A stretch of 45,490 bases of DNA from Deltaproteobacteria bacterium (GTDB lineage: Bacteria; Desulfobacterota; Syntrophia; Syntrophales; JAFGHS01). Positions 31,674 through 39,896 of this stretch are shown here, in pieces. Below the pieces are notes generated by a model that was given only the letters and a program-made list of their open reading frames with translations, made no database searches and had not been told where the DNA came from. The stretch covers positions 1 through 45,490 of the forward strand of contig JAFGLN010000036.1 in NCBI GenBank assembly GCA_016928025.1, given 5' to 3'. The stretch's first letter is position 1, and each line of letters begins with the position of its first letter. The position numbers were made by a program, and so were the translations under genes.

Positions 31674-34118
31674 ATGGAAACGGCACAAGTCATCCGGACA
31701 GACAACACAGCATCGGATGCGAAGGATCAAAGTGTGCTTTATTCGGAACGGATAGGTCGTTTAAGGGAGGCTTTAGTGTCCAGTATGTATGCGGGAGACA
31801 TCGAGCGGGCGAGATACTATACCCGTTCTTATAAGGAGACCGAAGGGGAGCCGCCTTGCATGCGCGCGTCAAAAGGACTCCGGGAGACCCTTCGCCACAT
31901 GTCCATCAAAATCGACGATGACGAATGGATGGTCGGCGCAAAAACGTTCAAGAAAGTAGCCGGACCGATCGGCATCGAGCGGAGTTTCATGGACCGGGTC
32001 AATCTCGTTGCCATGCCGTTTCACGGCAAAGATGAGGAGGCCATCGCCTGGCTCGAAAGCGGCCATGGCGGCTCTTCGAAATGGCTGAAGGAACTGCTCA
32101 ATATGCCGGATGACGAGATCCGGGAGATGAAGGAAGAGATTAATCCTTACTGGCGGGGCAAAAACATGACAAGCATCATGTATGCCCGCTGGATGAAGGA
32201 AGGTTTGATCACCAAGGAACGTCCGCGGCCCAGCGTTGCGGGCGTCGCCCATATGCAGGGCCACGTGACTATCGGGATCAAGAAAGTCCTTGACTTGGGC
32301 TTTAAAGGAATTGCCGCGCAGGCGGCCCGGCAACTCGCCCTGCTCAAACCCGAAGACGAAGACTACGGCCAGCGCAAGGACTTCCTGGAGTCCGTTCAGG
32401 TTGCAGCGGCGGCCGTGTGCGAACATGCCGAGCGCTATGCCGCTCTGGCGGAAGAGTTGGCCGCCAAGACGGAAGGGAAACGGAAAGAAGAACTGTTGGC
32501 CATCGCCGAACGATGCCGTCGTGTACCGGCGGAGCCCCCGCGCAGCTTCATCGAAGCCGTGCAAGCCGTCTGGATGACCCAGGTGGTAATGACGATCAGC
32601 TATGGCGAGGATTCAATTTTCTGCCCCGGCCGTGTCGACCAGTATGTATATCCTTATTATAAAGAGGACTATGAATCGGGGCGGATTACCAAGGATGAAG
32701 CGCTGGAGATTATCGAAGAATATTTTATCAAATTGTCGACATATACGGGCTATGGACCCAATCATGTCGTTATCGGCGGTGTGGATGCCGACGGGAAAGA
32801 TGCCGTCAACGATATCTCCTATCTCATGCTGGAAGCTCTAAAGGATCTCAAAGGTCTGCGATACGGCCTCGCTGTACGCATTGCGTCGGTGACACCTCGC
32901 GAATTTCTGTTAAAGGCCTGCGATGTCCACCGGCGGACGGCGGGCATCGCCTTTTTCAATGACGAGGTCGCCGTCCTTGACCTGATGGCGGATGGATATG
33001 CCATTGAAGACGCCAGAGAATATGGTCTTCTCGGCTGTGCAGAACTCGCCGGGTGCGGAATCAGCAACGGTTACGGCTCGGGCGCCAGCTGCCATCTGGA
33101 AATGATCATCGAATCGATGTTGAATGAAGGCCGCCTGTCTTCAGCAAAGTGGGAGCAGGTGGGCGCCAAGACGCCGCCCGCGTCGGAAATGAAGACATTT
33201 GAGGATGTGAAGACTGCGTTCGCCACCCAGCTTGCCAACTCGGTTTCCATGATGGTGAAGTTGGCCGATATCAAAGACCAGGTCTTCGCGGATTTATTTC
33301 CCACACCGCTGCTGTCATCCACCATCGAAGGCTGCATTGAGTCGGGTCGCGATGTGACGCGGGGGGGCGCCCGTTATAACCACGCCGCCGTTTCCGCCCA
33401 TGCGCTCGCCACGGTGGTCAACTCACTGGCCGCCATCGAGTGGGCTGTATTCGACGAGAAGCTTTTGACCATGGAAGAGCTGGTCCATCACCTGCGGAAT
33501 AATTTTAAAGACGCGGAAGAATTACGCCAGCAGTTGCTGCGCAAGGCCCCCAAATACGGCAACAATAATCCGAAGGCCGATGCGATTGCCAAGTGGGTTA
33601 CCGGTTTACTGGACACGGAATCGCGAAAGCACAAACGGCCGATCGACGGCGGCACGTACCGGGCGCTGTTGATTTCTTCCGGCGGACAGGTCCGGGCCGG
33701 CCATGCGCTGAGCGCCACGCCGGACGGCAGACTCGCGCGTGAAGCCGTTTCCAACGGCATATCACCAACCAACGGCACGGATACCCAAGGGATGACCGCC
33801 GCGTTTCATTCCGCCGCCCAGGCATGCCAGGCGAAATTGTCCGGCGGCACGGCCTTGAATATGAATCTCAATCCCCTGACTTTGAAAACGGATGAGAACC
33901 TGGAGAAGTTTGCCTCATTAATCCAGGGATATTTTGAATTAGGCGGCCGCCAGGTGCAGTTCAATCCTATGGGGCGGGAAACGCTTATGGATGCGCAAAA
34001 GAATCCGGCGAATTATCCTGACCTGATGGTCAAAGTGTCCGGGTACTCCTATCGTTTTATCGACTTGGGCAAGGCCCTGCAGAATGATATTATCGCCCGG
34101 ACGGAATTTGATATTTAA
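31674..34118 (+). CDS. Glycyl radical enzyme GRE3 (PFL-like, substrate unassigned)
   Basis: An 814-residue glycyl radical enzyme, colinear with GRE2 and clearly its closest relative here. Cys455 sits in LLGCAELAGCGISNGY, a GCAEL variant of the lyase-type GCVEP motif; a second Cys lies five residues on (GCG). The radical Gly is Gly790 in VKVSGYSYRF, with Lys for the usual Arg. The active-site loop SGASCHLEMIIES differs from GRE2 (SGSSCHFERVIES) in residues that could contact substrate. It is expressed from its own regulated promoter opposite MerR-TetR copy 2 and is followed, 425 nt later, by the only activase gene in the window. Confidence 0.93.
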   Translation: METAQVIRTDNTASDAKDQSVLYSERIGRLREALVSSMYAGDIERARYYTRSYKETEGEPPCMRASKGLRETLRHMSIKIDDDEWMVGAKTFKKVAGPIGIERSFMDRVNLVAMPFHGKDEEAIAWLESGHGGSSKWLKELLNMPDDEIREMKEEINPYWRGKNMTSIMYARWMKEGLITKERPRPSVAGVAHMQGHVTIGIKKVLDLGFKGIAAQAARQLALLKPEDEDYGQRKDFLESVQVAAAAVCEHAERYAALAEELAAKTEGKRKEELLAIAERCRRVPAEPPRSFIEAVQAVWMTQVVMTISYGEDSIFCPGRVDQYVYPYYKEDYESGRITKDEALEIIEEYFIKLSTYTGYGPNHVVIGGVDADGKDAVNDISYLMLEALKDLKGLRYGLAVRIASVTPREFLLKACDVHRRTAGIAFFNDEVAVLDLMADGYAIEDAREYGLLGCAELAGCGISNGYGSGASCHLEMIIESMLNEGRLSSAKWEQVGAKTPPASEMKTFEDVKTAFATQLANSVSMMVKLADIKDQVFADLFPTPLLSSTIEGCIESGRDVTRGGARYNHAAVSAHALATVVNSLAAIEWAVFDEKLLTMEELVHHLRNNFKDAEELRQQLLRKAPKYGNNNPKADAIAKWVTGLLDTESRKHKRPIDGGTYRALLISSGGQVRAGHALSATPDGRLAREAVSNGISPTNGTDTQGMTAAFHSAAQACQAKLSGGTALNMNLNPLTLKTDENLEKFASLIQGYFELGGRQVQFNPMGRETLMDAQKNPANYPDLMVKVSGYSYRFIDLGKALQNDIIARTEFDI

Positions 34119-34543
34119 TTCGTTCTCCACACCCTACCCGCCGAGGATATCACATTTTTTCGCATGAAAGAGGAGGGATGGGGTGGTTGTTGCTGTCTCA
34201 AGTTGTTTTGTGAGGTCATTGCTCGGAAAATTCGGACAACCGGCGGGTGACAAGTATTTTGCATTAAGTCTTTTCTTTATGCCTGTTATCTGTTATGGTC
34301 ATCATTATGCTCCGCGGCATCCCACGGAACTATTGACAATTACTAAGAAAATAAACCTTCAGTCATTCCGGCCTTTCAAGACGGGTAAATCTTCCAGAGG
34401 CGGGCAAATTCCAGACCCGAGATCCTGGTTTAATCCCTCGCGCAGGTTTGATTCAATTTAGCACCGCAGAGGCGGGGCAATTTTGCGGAAATGACTGTAT
34501 AATATTTATACCCGTGATGGATCACGGGGCCTTTGGAATTAAA
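34119..34543. promoter_or_regulatory. Spacer with promoter and palindromic operator before the GRE activase
   Basis: A 425-nt gap. Near its end a consensus TATAAT (34498-34503) without a good -35 is followed by the palindrome CCCGTGAT-GG-ATCACGGG (34511-34528), about 16 nt before the activase start. The position at the expected transcription start suggests an operator or leader hairpin. No convincing gene was seen in the rest. Confidence 0.5.
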
Positions 34544-35476
34544 ATGAAAAAAGATCTGAAAGGGATGGTTTTTAACATCCAGCTTCACTCAACTGAAGAT
34601 GGACCGGGGATACGCACATCCATTTTTATGAAAGGTTGTTCCATGCACTGTCCCTGGTGCCATAATCCGGAAAGCATCAAACAGGTTCCCCAACTAATCT
34701 GGTATGAGCAGCGGTGCATTGGGAGCGCAGAATGCCTGAAGGCGTGTCCGAAACAGGCGCTGAAACTGACACCGGAAGGTCTGGCCATCAATCGAACGCT
34801 TTGCAATGCGTGCGGGGACTGCGTGGCCGCCTGTCCCGCCGGTGCTCTGGAAGTCATCGGACAGATGTACACCGTGGATGACCTTGTAGCCAAGGCCCTA
34901 CAGGACAGGGTCTTTTATGAAAAATCGGGCGGCGGCGTGACACTGTCGGGCGGCGAGCCCTCCATGCAGGCGGATTTTTGCGCCGCCCTGATGAAGAAAT
35001 TGAAGGCGGAAGGCATTCACATCGCCCTGGATACCTGCGGGGGAATGTCATGGACGAAACTGGGGCGCCTCGTGGATCTTGCCGATCTGGTGCTGTATGA
35101 TCTCAAATTGATGGATAGCAGCAACCACCAAAAACTGACCGGCATCCCCCTGGAGCTGGTTCTGGAAAATTCGCGGCGGATTGCCCAGGCCGGAAAGCCC
35201 ATCTGGGTGCGCACCCCGATCATCCCCGGCATCAACAACACGGAAGAAAATATTCGTCAGACCGCTCTTTTCATCAAACAAAACCTCCCCACGGCAGAAC
35301 GATATGACCTGCTGGCTTTTAACAAGACCTGTACCTCAAAATATGAGCGTTTAGGGCATGACTGGAGGTTTGAAAAAGAAGATTTAATTCGGCAAGCGAC
35401 GATGGAGAAACTTGCGGAAACGGCGAGAGAGGAAGGCCTGACGAACGTTCATTGGTCGGGCTTAACCAAAGAATAG
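34544..35476 (+). CDS. Glycyl radical enzyme activating enzyme (radical SAM)
   Basis: A 310-residue activase: it reductively cleaves S-adenosylmethionine and abstracts hydrogen from the radical Gly of its GRE. From ATG 34544 it begins MKKDLKGMVFNIQLHSTEDG, the normal start of the family (GxxFxIQxxSxxDGPGIR). The radical-SAM cluster motif is CSMHCPWC (Cx3Cx2C, near residue 32). An inserted ferredoxin-like part has CIGSAECLKACP and CNACGDCVAACP for two further [4Fe-4S] clusters, as in activases of lyase-type GREs rather than PflA. GGEPS follows near residue 140. The start has no strong SD. It likely serves all three GREs. The next gene begins 10 nt after its stop. Confidence 0.93.
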   Translation: MKKDLKGMVFNIQLHSTEDGPGIRTSIFMKGCSMHCPWCHNPESIKQVPQLIWYEQRCIGSAECLKACPKQALKLTPEGLAINRTLCNACGDCVAACPAGALEVIGQMYTVDDLVAKALQDRVFYEKSGGGVTLSGGEPSMQADFCAALMKKLKAEGIHIALDTCGGMSWTKLGRLVDLADLVLYDLKLMDSSNHQKLTGIPLELVLENSRRIAQAGKPIWVRTPIIPGINNTEENIRQTALFIKQNLPTAERYDLLAFNKTCTSKYERLGHDWRFEKEDLIRQATMEKLAETAREEGLTNVHWSGLTKE

Positions 35477-35486
35477 GGAGTAACAT

Positions 35487-36668
35487 ATGTCTGCCGATAC
35501 TCACAAAAATCGCTTAATCCAAATCGACGGGGGTCTTATCGGCCCCCGGGAACCGAAACGGAAAATCGTCAAGGCCAAAACGCGCGAAGATTATCCGGAG
35601 GTGCCCGCGGCCATTCTTGATGTCGCTGAAGTCTATTCAAGTCCGAAATTGGCCGGCCCTCCCCTGTGTGACGAATTGGTTGCATTGATGGTGCATGTCT
35701 TCACGGAAGAAGAAGCCACCGTCGCCCGGCACGTCGGCCCCAAGGCCCGAGAAACGGCCGAGTCGGTGGCGGCCGCGGCCCATCGTCCCGTTGAGGAAGT
35801 GCGTCCCATTCTGGAGCACCTCGCCGATGAAAAGCGAATCCTGTTGAGCTACGGTTCCGGAGATGAGAAGAAATATACGAATCTTCCTCTGTCGGCCGGC
35901 TCCTTTGAGATGGTTCTGATGCGCCCCTCCATGGACACCATTACGGACTGGCATCGCAAATTCTGCGAACTTTTCGCCGCTCTCTGGGAAACAGGCTACG
36001 GTGTCGACTACTGGGCAAAGGGCAAACCGGTGGTAAAATACCTTCCCATCGGTCGGACGATCGAGAACCAGCCCATGGCCCTGCCGACGGATAAATTGGA
36101 AGAAGTCTTCGACCGTTACGATATCTTCGGCGTGACGCTCTGCCAGTGCCGCATGGTGGAAGAACTGGTCGGCCGGGGCTGCGGCCGGGACAAAGAGGTA
36201 TGCATGGCCCTGGGCTTGTCGGCTTTACCCCTGATCGAAAAAGGCAAATTCCGGCGCATCGAAAAGCAGGAAGCCTGGGAGATCAAAAAACAAGCTGAAG
36301 CCGACGGCATGGTGTCCTGGATTACGGCCCGGGATCCGGAATTCGGCGGTTCCTGCTGTTCCTGCTGCGGCTGTTGCTGCCACATGATGCGCACGATCAG
36401 CGAGTTTAATATGCCCGGCATGATTGCGCCGCCTCACTTTATCCCCCAGGTGGATTTCGACAAATGCAACTACTGTGGAAAGTGTGCACTGGCCTGTCCC
36501 ATGGGAGCACTGGTCATTGACATCCAAAACAGCACCTACATTTATGACTCTACGCGCTGCATCGGCTGCGCCCAGTGTGCCATCGCCTGCAGCAAACTGA
36601 AAGCGATTGAAATGGTTCCCGTGCCAAATTATGAGCCGTTCATCCAGGGGCGTAAACCGGTCCTTTAG
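35487..36668 (+). CDS. Cys-rich 4Fe-4S dicluster protein with winged-helix-like N-terminus, copy 1
   Basis: A 393-residue soluble Fe-S protein. The N-terminal half (about 25-210) has no Cys motifs and contains a helical winged-helix-like segment. Then come CQCRMVEELVGRGCG with a further Cys (near 217-236) and an extraordinary run, SCCSCCGCCCHMM (near 290), with seven Cys in nine positions. The C-terminus is a two-cluster ferredoxin: CNYCGKCALACP and CIGCAQCAIAC. It starts 10 nt after the GRE activase, so the two are cotranscribed, and it could supply electrons for radical-SAM cleavage. A homologous layout recurs at 43459-44541. I know relatives only as uncharacterised proteins of anaerobic deltaproteobacteria. 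Function is inferred. Confidence 0.8.
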   Translation: MSADTHKNRLIQIDGGLIGPREPKRKIVKAKTREDYPEVPAAILDVAEVYSSPKLAGPPLCDELVALMVHVFTEEEATVARHVGPKARETAESVAAAAHRPVEEVRPILEHLADEKRILLSYGSGDEKKYTNLPLSAGSFEMVLMRPSMDTITDWHRKFCELFAALWETGYGVDYWAKGKPVVKYLPIGRTIENQPMALPTDKLEEVFDRYDIFGVTLCQCRMVEELVGRGCGRDKEVCMALGLSALPLIEKGKFRRIEKQEAWEIKKQAEADGMVSWITARDPEFGGSCCSCCGCCCHMMRTISEFNMPGMIAPPHFIPQVDFDKCNYCGKCALACPMGALVIDIQNSTYIYDSTRCIGCAQCAIACSKLKAIEMVPVPNYEPFIQGRKPVL

Positions 36669-36778
36669 CCCCTAAACGGCTAAAGATTATATAAGAAAAG
36701 AAAGGAATAAATGAAGTGAAAGTGCCTATCATCGGGCGCATGAATAAATTAAAAATTTTTCAAGGAGGGTAAAGAGGC

Positions 36779-38113
36779 ATGAAAAAAACGAAACCAGAAA
36801 TTATTTTTTTGCTTGTATTGATGTTCTTGCTCGTGGCTGCGGCTTTCAGCTTTGCGGCATCCCCAGCGGAGCCAACACGCGACACCCGGACATTATTCGG
36901 TCATGATGTAGAGGGACTGAAACCCGTCACCCTGATCGTACCCAGTGACGCAAACCATAAAACGCTGACTGATGCAAATATGATGCATTTAGCGATGCTG
37001 ATTGAGGCGGAGAGCAAGGGCCAGATTAAATTGGATCTCCACCGTCATGGGTCACTCTATAGGAGCAACGACTATCCGAAGGTCCTTCCCATCGGCACCA
37101 TTCATATCGCCGCTATTAATAAGGGTCAGCTGATGTCGCGAGAAAAACGTTTCGGGCCCTGGATTGTCGGCTATATTTGGAAGAGCCCGGAACACTTATT
37201 TTCCGTCCCCTGCAGCCCTGAATGGTATGAGATGGAGGAAAAGCTGGCGAAAGAAAAGTGGAACATGAAACCCATGGCCTTGGCACCCGTGGGCAATTGG
37301 GATTATTGGTCAAAAAAAGAGGTCCGTTCCATGAAAGACCTCGGTGGCAAGAAGATCTGGAGCTACGGTGAAATGTCTAATGCTTACATCGCCGCCTGGG
37401 GCGGCACGCCGGTCGCGAAGTCCGGCAGTGAAATGTATATGTCTTACTACAAAGGCGGCCTCGATGTCATCAGCATGTCCATTCTGGGCTATCTGAACTT
37501 TAAATTTTGGGAATGCGGAAAATATTATGTCAATATGCCTGTTTATCCGCCGGGTTCTTGCGGTATTCATTATGTTCAGTTTTATATGAACCGGGACAAG
37601 TGGAATTCCCTGCCCATAGCATACAGAAAGATTATCCTGGACGCCCTCGATCTCATCAACGCGGTAGGCATCTGGGAAATAATCTGTGAAGAGAAGATGG
37701 CCCTGTACCGTTTGATCAATGAACACAAGGTTGTCGACTGTGGCATTGCCACGGAACATCCGGAAGAATACGAGAAAATCAGAAAAGCCGCCGTTGAGGC
37801 CGGCAAAAAATATGTGTTTGACCGCGGCGTCACGCAGGCACAATGGGATGAAGCGCAAAATATATTAAAGAAATATGCCGATCCGAAGCACACCTCCAGA
37901 TATAGCTGGTTTTTTAAGCTGGCCTGGGCCGAGGCGGACCGACGACTGGCGCAAGTCAAGAAAGATTTGGCCGCGGGAAAAACCTGGAACGAGGCCTATG
38001 ATGCATACCATCCGAAACACCGCTATGATTGGACGGTCGAAAAGATTAAAAAGGAATGGATGGCTGTTCCCCGCGTGAAAATGGATTGGAATGAGGCAAC
38101 GAGATTGCAATAA
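36779..38113 (+). CDS. TRAP-type (DctP-family) periplasmic solute-binding protein
   Basis: A 444-residue exported protein. The signal peptide covers about residues 1-29 (MKKTKPEI, hydrophobic core, ending FSFAA). The mature chain shows the DctP pattern: early VTLIVPS strand, MKDLGGKKIWSYGEMSNAY near 183, AWGGTPVAKSGSEMYMSYYKGGLDVISM around 205-230 (the G-x-P and GxxD blocks) and a long C-terminal helix. TRAP systems normally need the DctQ and DctM membrane proteins, but none lie nearby, so it is an orphan or uses components elsewhere. Carboxylates are the usual ligands. SD AAGGAGGG precedes ATG 36779 with a second GAGG closer in. Confidence 0.82.
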   Translation: MKKTKPEIIFLLVLMFLLVAAAFSFAASPAEPTRDTRTLFGHDVEGLKPVTLIVPSDANHKTLTDANMMHLAMLIEAESKGQIKLDLHRHGSLYRSNDYPKVLPIGTIHIAAINKGQLMSREKRFGPWIVGYIWKSPEHLFSVPCSPEWYEMEEKLAKEKWNMKPMALAPVGNWDYWSKKEVRSMKDLGGKKIWSYGEMSNAYIAAWGGTPVAKSGSEMYMSYYKGGLDVISMSILGYLNFKFWECGKYYVNMPVYPPGSCGIHYVQFYMNRDKWNSLPIAYRKIILDALDLINAVGIWEIICEEKMALYRLINEHKVVDCGIATEHPEEYEKIRKAAVEAGKKYVFDRGVTQAQWDEAQNILKKYADPKHTSRYSWFFKLAWAEADRRLAQVKKDLAAGKTWNEAYDAYHPKHRYDWTVEKIKKEWMAVPRVKMDWNEATRLQ

Positions 38114-38219
38114 AAAGAATCGTTTTAAAAAGACGGTGTTTTATGGAATTCCCGTGGTTCCGGCTGTCCATTCGTGTTGTCATACCTTAAACACAGTAGA
38201 TTAGAGCCTTTCGTATGTT

Positions 38220-38253
38220 CAGGCGATAAGTCGGTAAACCGATTTATCGCCTG
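38220..38253 (+). terminator. Strong hairpin downstream of the TRAP binding protein
   Basis: CAGGCGATAAGTCGGT pairs with ACCGATTTATCGCCTG (16 bp, one G-T pair, 2-nt loop before fraying), followed by a broken T-rich stretch. Probable terminator about 107 nt after the stop. The rest of the gap to 38676 holds the palindrome at 38558 and no convincing gene. Confidence 0.65.
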
Positions 38254-38557
38254 ACATATTTCTTTTAAAGTTAAAAAAATTGTTTGCAATGTTTCATGAT
38301 TTCCCATATCAATTTTACATCAAGGTGATCCGGACAAGATCATCGTCACGAATTATCCTTACTTTGTTGCAGATTGCCTTGAAAGCATCAAGATGAAGCG
38401 GTTGAAACGGGCCCGTTGCCTTCAGAAGGAGAAACCGGGGCCCGGTCGGGGAAAAAAAATGATTTCCTGTCGCCTTCATAATGATTTTTGCCAGCATCTG
38501 CCAATATTGCTTAAATGAAAAGACTACGTTCTATGCACATGCAAGGAATAGAATTTA

Positions 38558-38573
38558 TTAAACAATTGTTCAA
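38558..38573. promoter_or_regulatory. Near-perfect palindrome upstream of the acyl-CoA dehydrogenase operon
   Basis: TTAAACAATTGTTCAA: the two 8-bp halves match at seven positions. It lies about 104 nt before the first dehydrogenase start. Size and shape suit a TetR-type fatty acid regulator, but no such assignment can be made by sequence alone. Confidence 0.4.
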
Positions 38574-38676
38574 AAAAAGAGCCACCGATCCTAAAATTAA
38601 GGCGTTGGCGGTTTGCCAAGTATTTAACATATATCATGAAAGGTCAAAGAACAAAGAAAATTAATGGGAGGGCAAT

Positions 38677-39885
38677 ATGGATTATAAGTTAACGGATGAA
38701 GAATTGGCGCTGAAGAAGATGTATAACGAATTCTTCAGGGAAGAAATGAAGAAGGCGCCTCTTAAAACCCTGAAAGGCGGTTTGGAGGGATCTTATTCAA
38801 GTGACGAAGTCTGGGAATTCACAAAATACATGAGGAAAAAGCTGGTGGAAAAGGGCTGGTACGTCCAGCACTGGCCCAAGGAATACGGAGGCCGGGACGC
38901 CCCGCTCAATGAACAGATGATTTTCAACGAGTCCCTGGCTTATTTCGGTGCTCCCGGAATAGATGGATTCGGTGTTGGGATGTTCGGACCGACGCTGATG
39001 CTTTACGCGACGGAGGAACAGAAAAAGAGACTGCTTCTCCCCATCGGGAAGGGAGAGGTGCAGTACTGTCAGGGCTGGAGCGAACCCAATGCGGGGTCCG
39101 ATCTCGCCTCTCTCAATACCCTGGCCATCAAAGACGGTGAATATTATGTCGTGAACGGGCAAAAAATATGGATAACCGGCGGCCACCGGGCGGACCATAT
39201 GTTCCTCCTGGCAAGGACCAATCCGGCGGAAAAGCGCGGCCGCGGCCTCTCCGTCTTTAACGTGGATTTATTCTGGCCGGGCATCGAAATAAGGCCCATT
39301 AAATATATGAACGGCGCCCACATTTACAACGAAGTTTTTTTCACCGACTGTCGCATCCATGAATCGGAGCGGATCGGTCCGGAAAACCAGGGCTGGGCCA
39401 TAACCAGAGACACGATGAACTTTGAACGGTCCGGCGCCGGCGCTTTCGCCCGTGCCAGAAGAGAGCTGGAGCATGTTTTGGAATACGTCAAAACAACCAA
39501 ACGCAACGGCAAATATCTTTGGGAAGATCCTCTGGTACGCCAAAAATTAGGGAAACTCTATTCCGAAATGGAAGCCGGACGGGCCATGGCCTATAAAGTC
39601 GCCTGGCTGCAGCGGGTAGGAAATCTGCGCTTCTCACCGGCCGTTGCTTCGGAAGGTAAAGTTTTCAGCACGGAACTCATGCAGCGCATCGCCGATTTTG
39701 CCATCGAAATCATGGGGCTACCCGGCAATCTTGAGGATTTGGAATCGGCTCCCCTGCAAGGCGCCATGATCGGCTCGTATCAGACCATTATCGGTTCAAT
39801 TATTTGTGCCGGTTCGAATGAAATTCAACGAAATATTATTGCCTGGGTCGGCTGCGGTCTGCCGCGCCTCAAAGGCCAGGGATAA
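38677..39885 (+). CDS. Acyl-CoA dehydrogenase, first subunit of a pair
   Basis: A 402-residue flavoprotein that forms an alpha,beta double bond in an acyl-CoA. The N-terminal helical domain is followed by the FAD-binding strand block QGWSEPNAGSDLASL near residue 130 and NGQKIWITGG near 160. The C-terminal helical domain includes MNFERSGAGAFARARREL and ends IICAGSNEIQRNIIAWVGCGLPR. At the position of the MCAD catalytic Glu (YEGT) it has Ala, as is usual in this subgroup, so the base must lie elsewhere. The gene starts after GGGAGG. Only 11 nt separate it from the second subunit gene, implying one complex, as in alpha2-beta2 FadE-type enzymes of steroid side-chain degradation. Substrate unknown. 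Confidence 0.92.
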   Translation: MDYKLTDEELALKKMYNEFFREEMKKAPLKTLKGGLEGSYSSDEVWEFTKYMRKKLVEKGWYVQHWPKEYGGRDAPLNEQMIFNESLAYFGAPGIDGFGVGMFGPTLMLYATEEQKKRLLLPIGKGEVQYCQGWSEPNAGSDLASLNTLAIKDGEYYVVNGQKIWITGGHRADHMFLLARTNPAEKRGRGLSVFNVDLFWPGIEIRPIKYMNGAHIYNEVFFTDCRIHESERIGPENQGWAITRDTMNFERSGAGAFARARRELEHVLEYVKTTKRNGKYLWEDPLVRQKLGKLYSEMEAGRAMAYKVAWLQRVGNLRFSPAVASEGKVFSTELMQRIADFAIEIMGLPGNLEDLESAPLQGAMIGSYQTIIGSIICAGSNEIQRNIIAWVGCGLPRLKGQG

Positions 39886-39896
39886 GGAGGTGCTAT

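Noticed and set aside
34183-34461. A 92-codon frame starting GTG after an SD-like GAGGAGGGA between GRE3 and the activase
   Set aside because: Composition is unlike a protein towards the end (PDPRSWFNPSRRFDSI), it has no recognisable family and it runs into the activase promoter region.
38125-38497. Two minus-strand frames of 60 codons in the gap before the acyl-CoA dehydrogenases
   Set aside because: No SD, no family, and one contains the strong hairpin at 38220-38253; chance frames.
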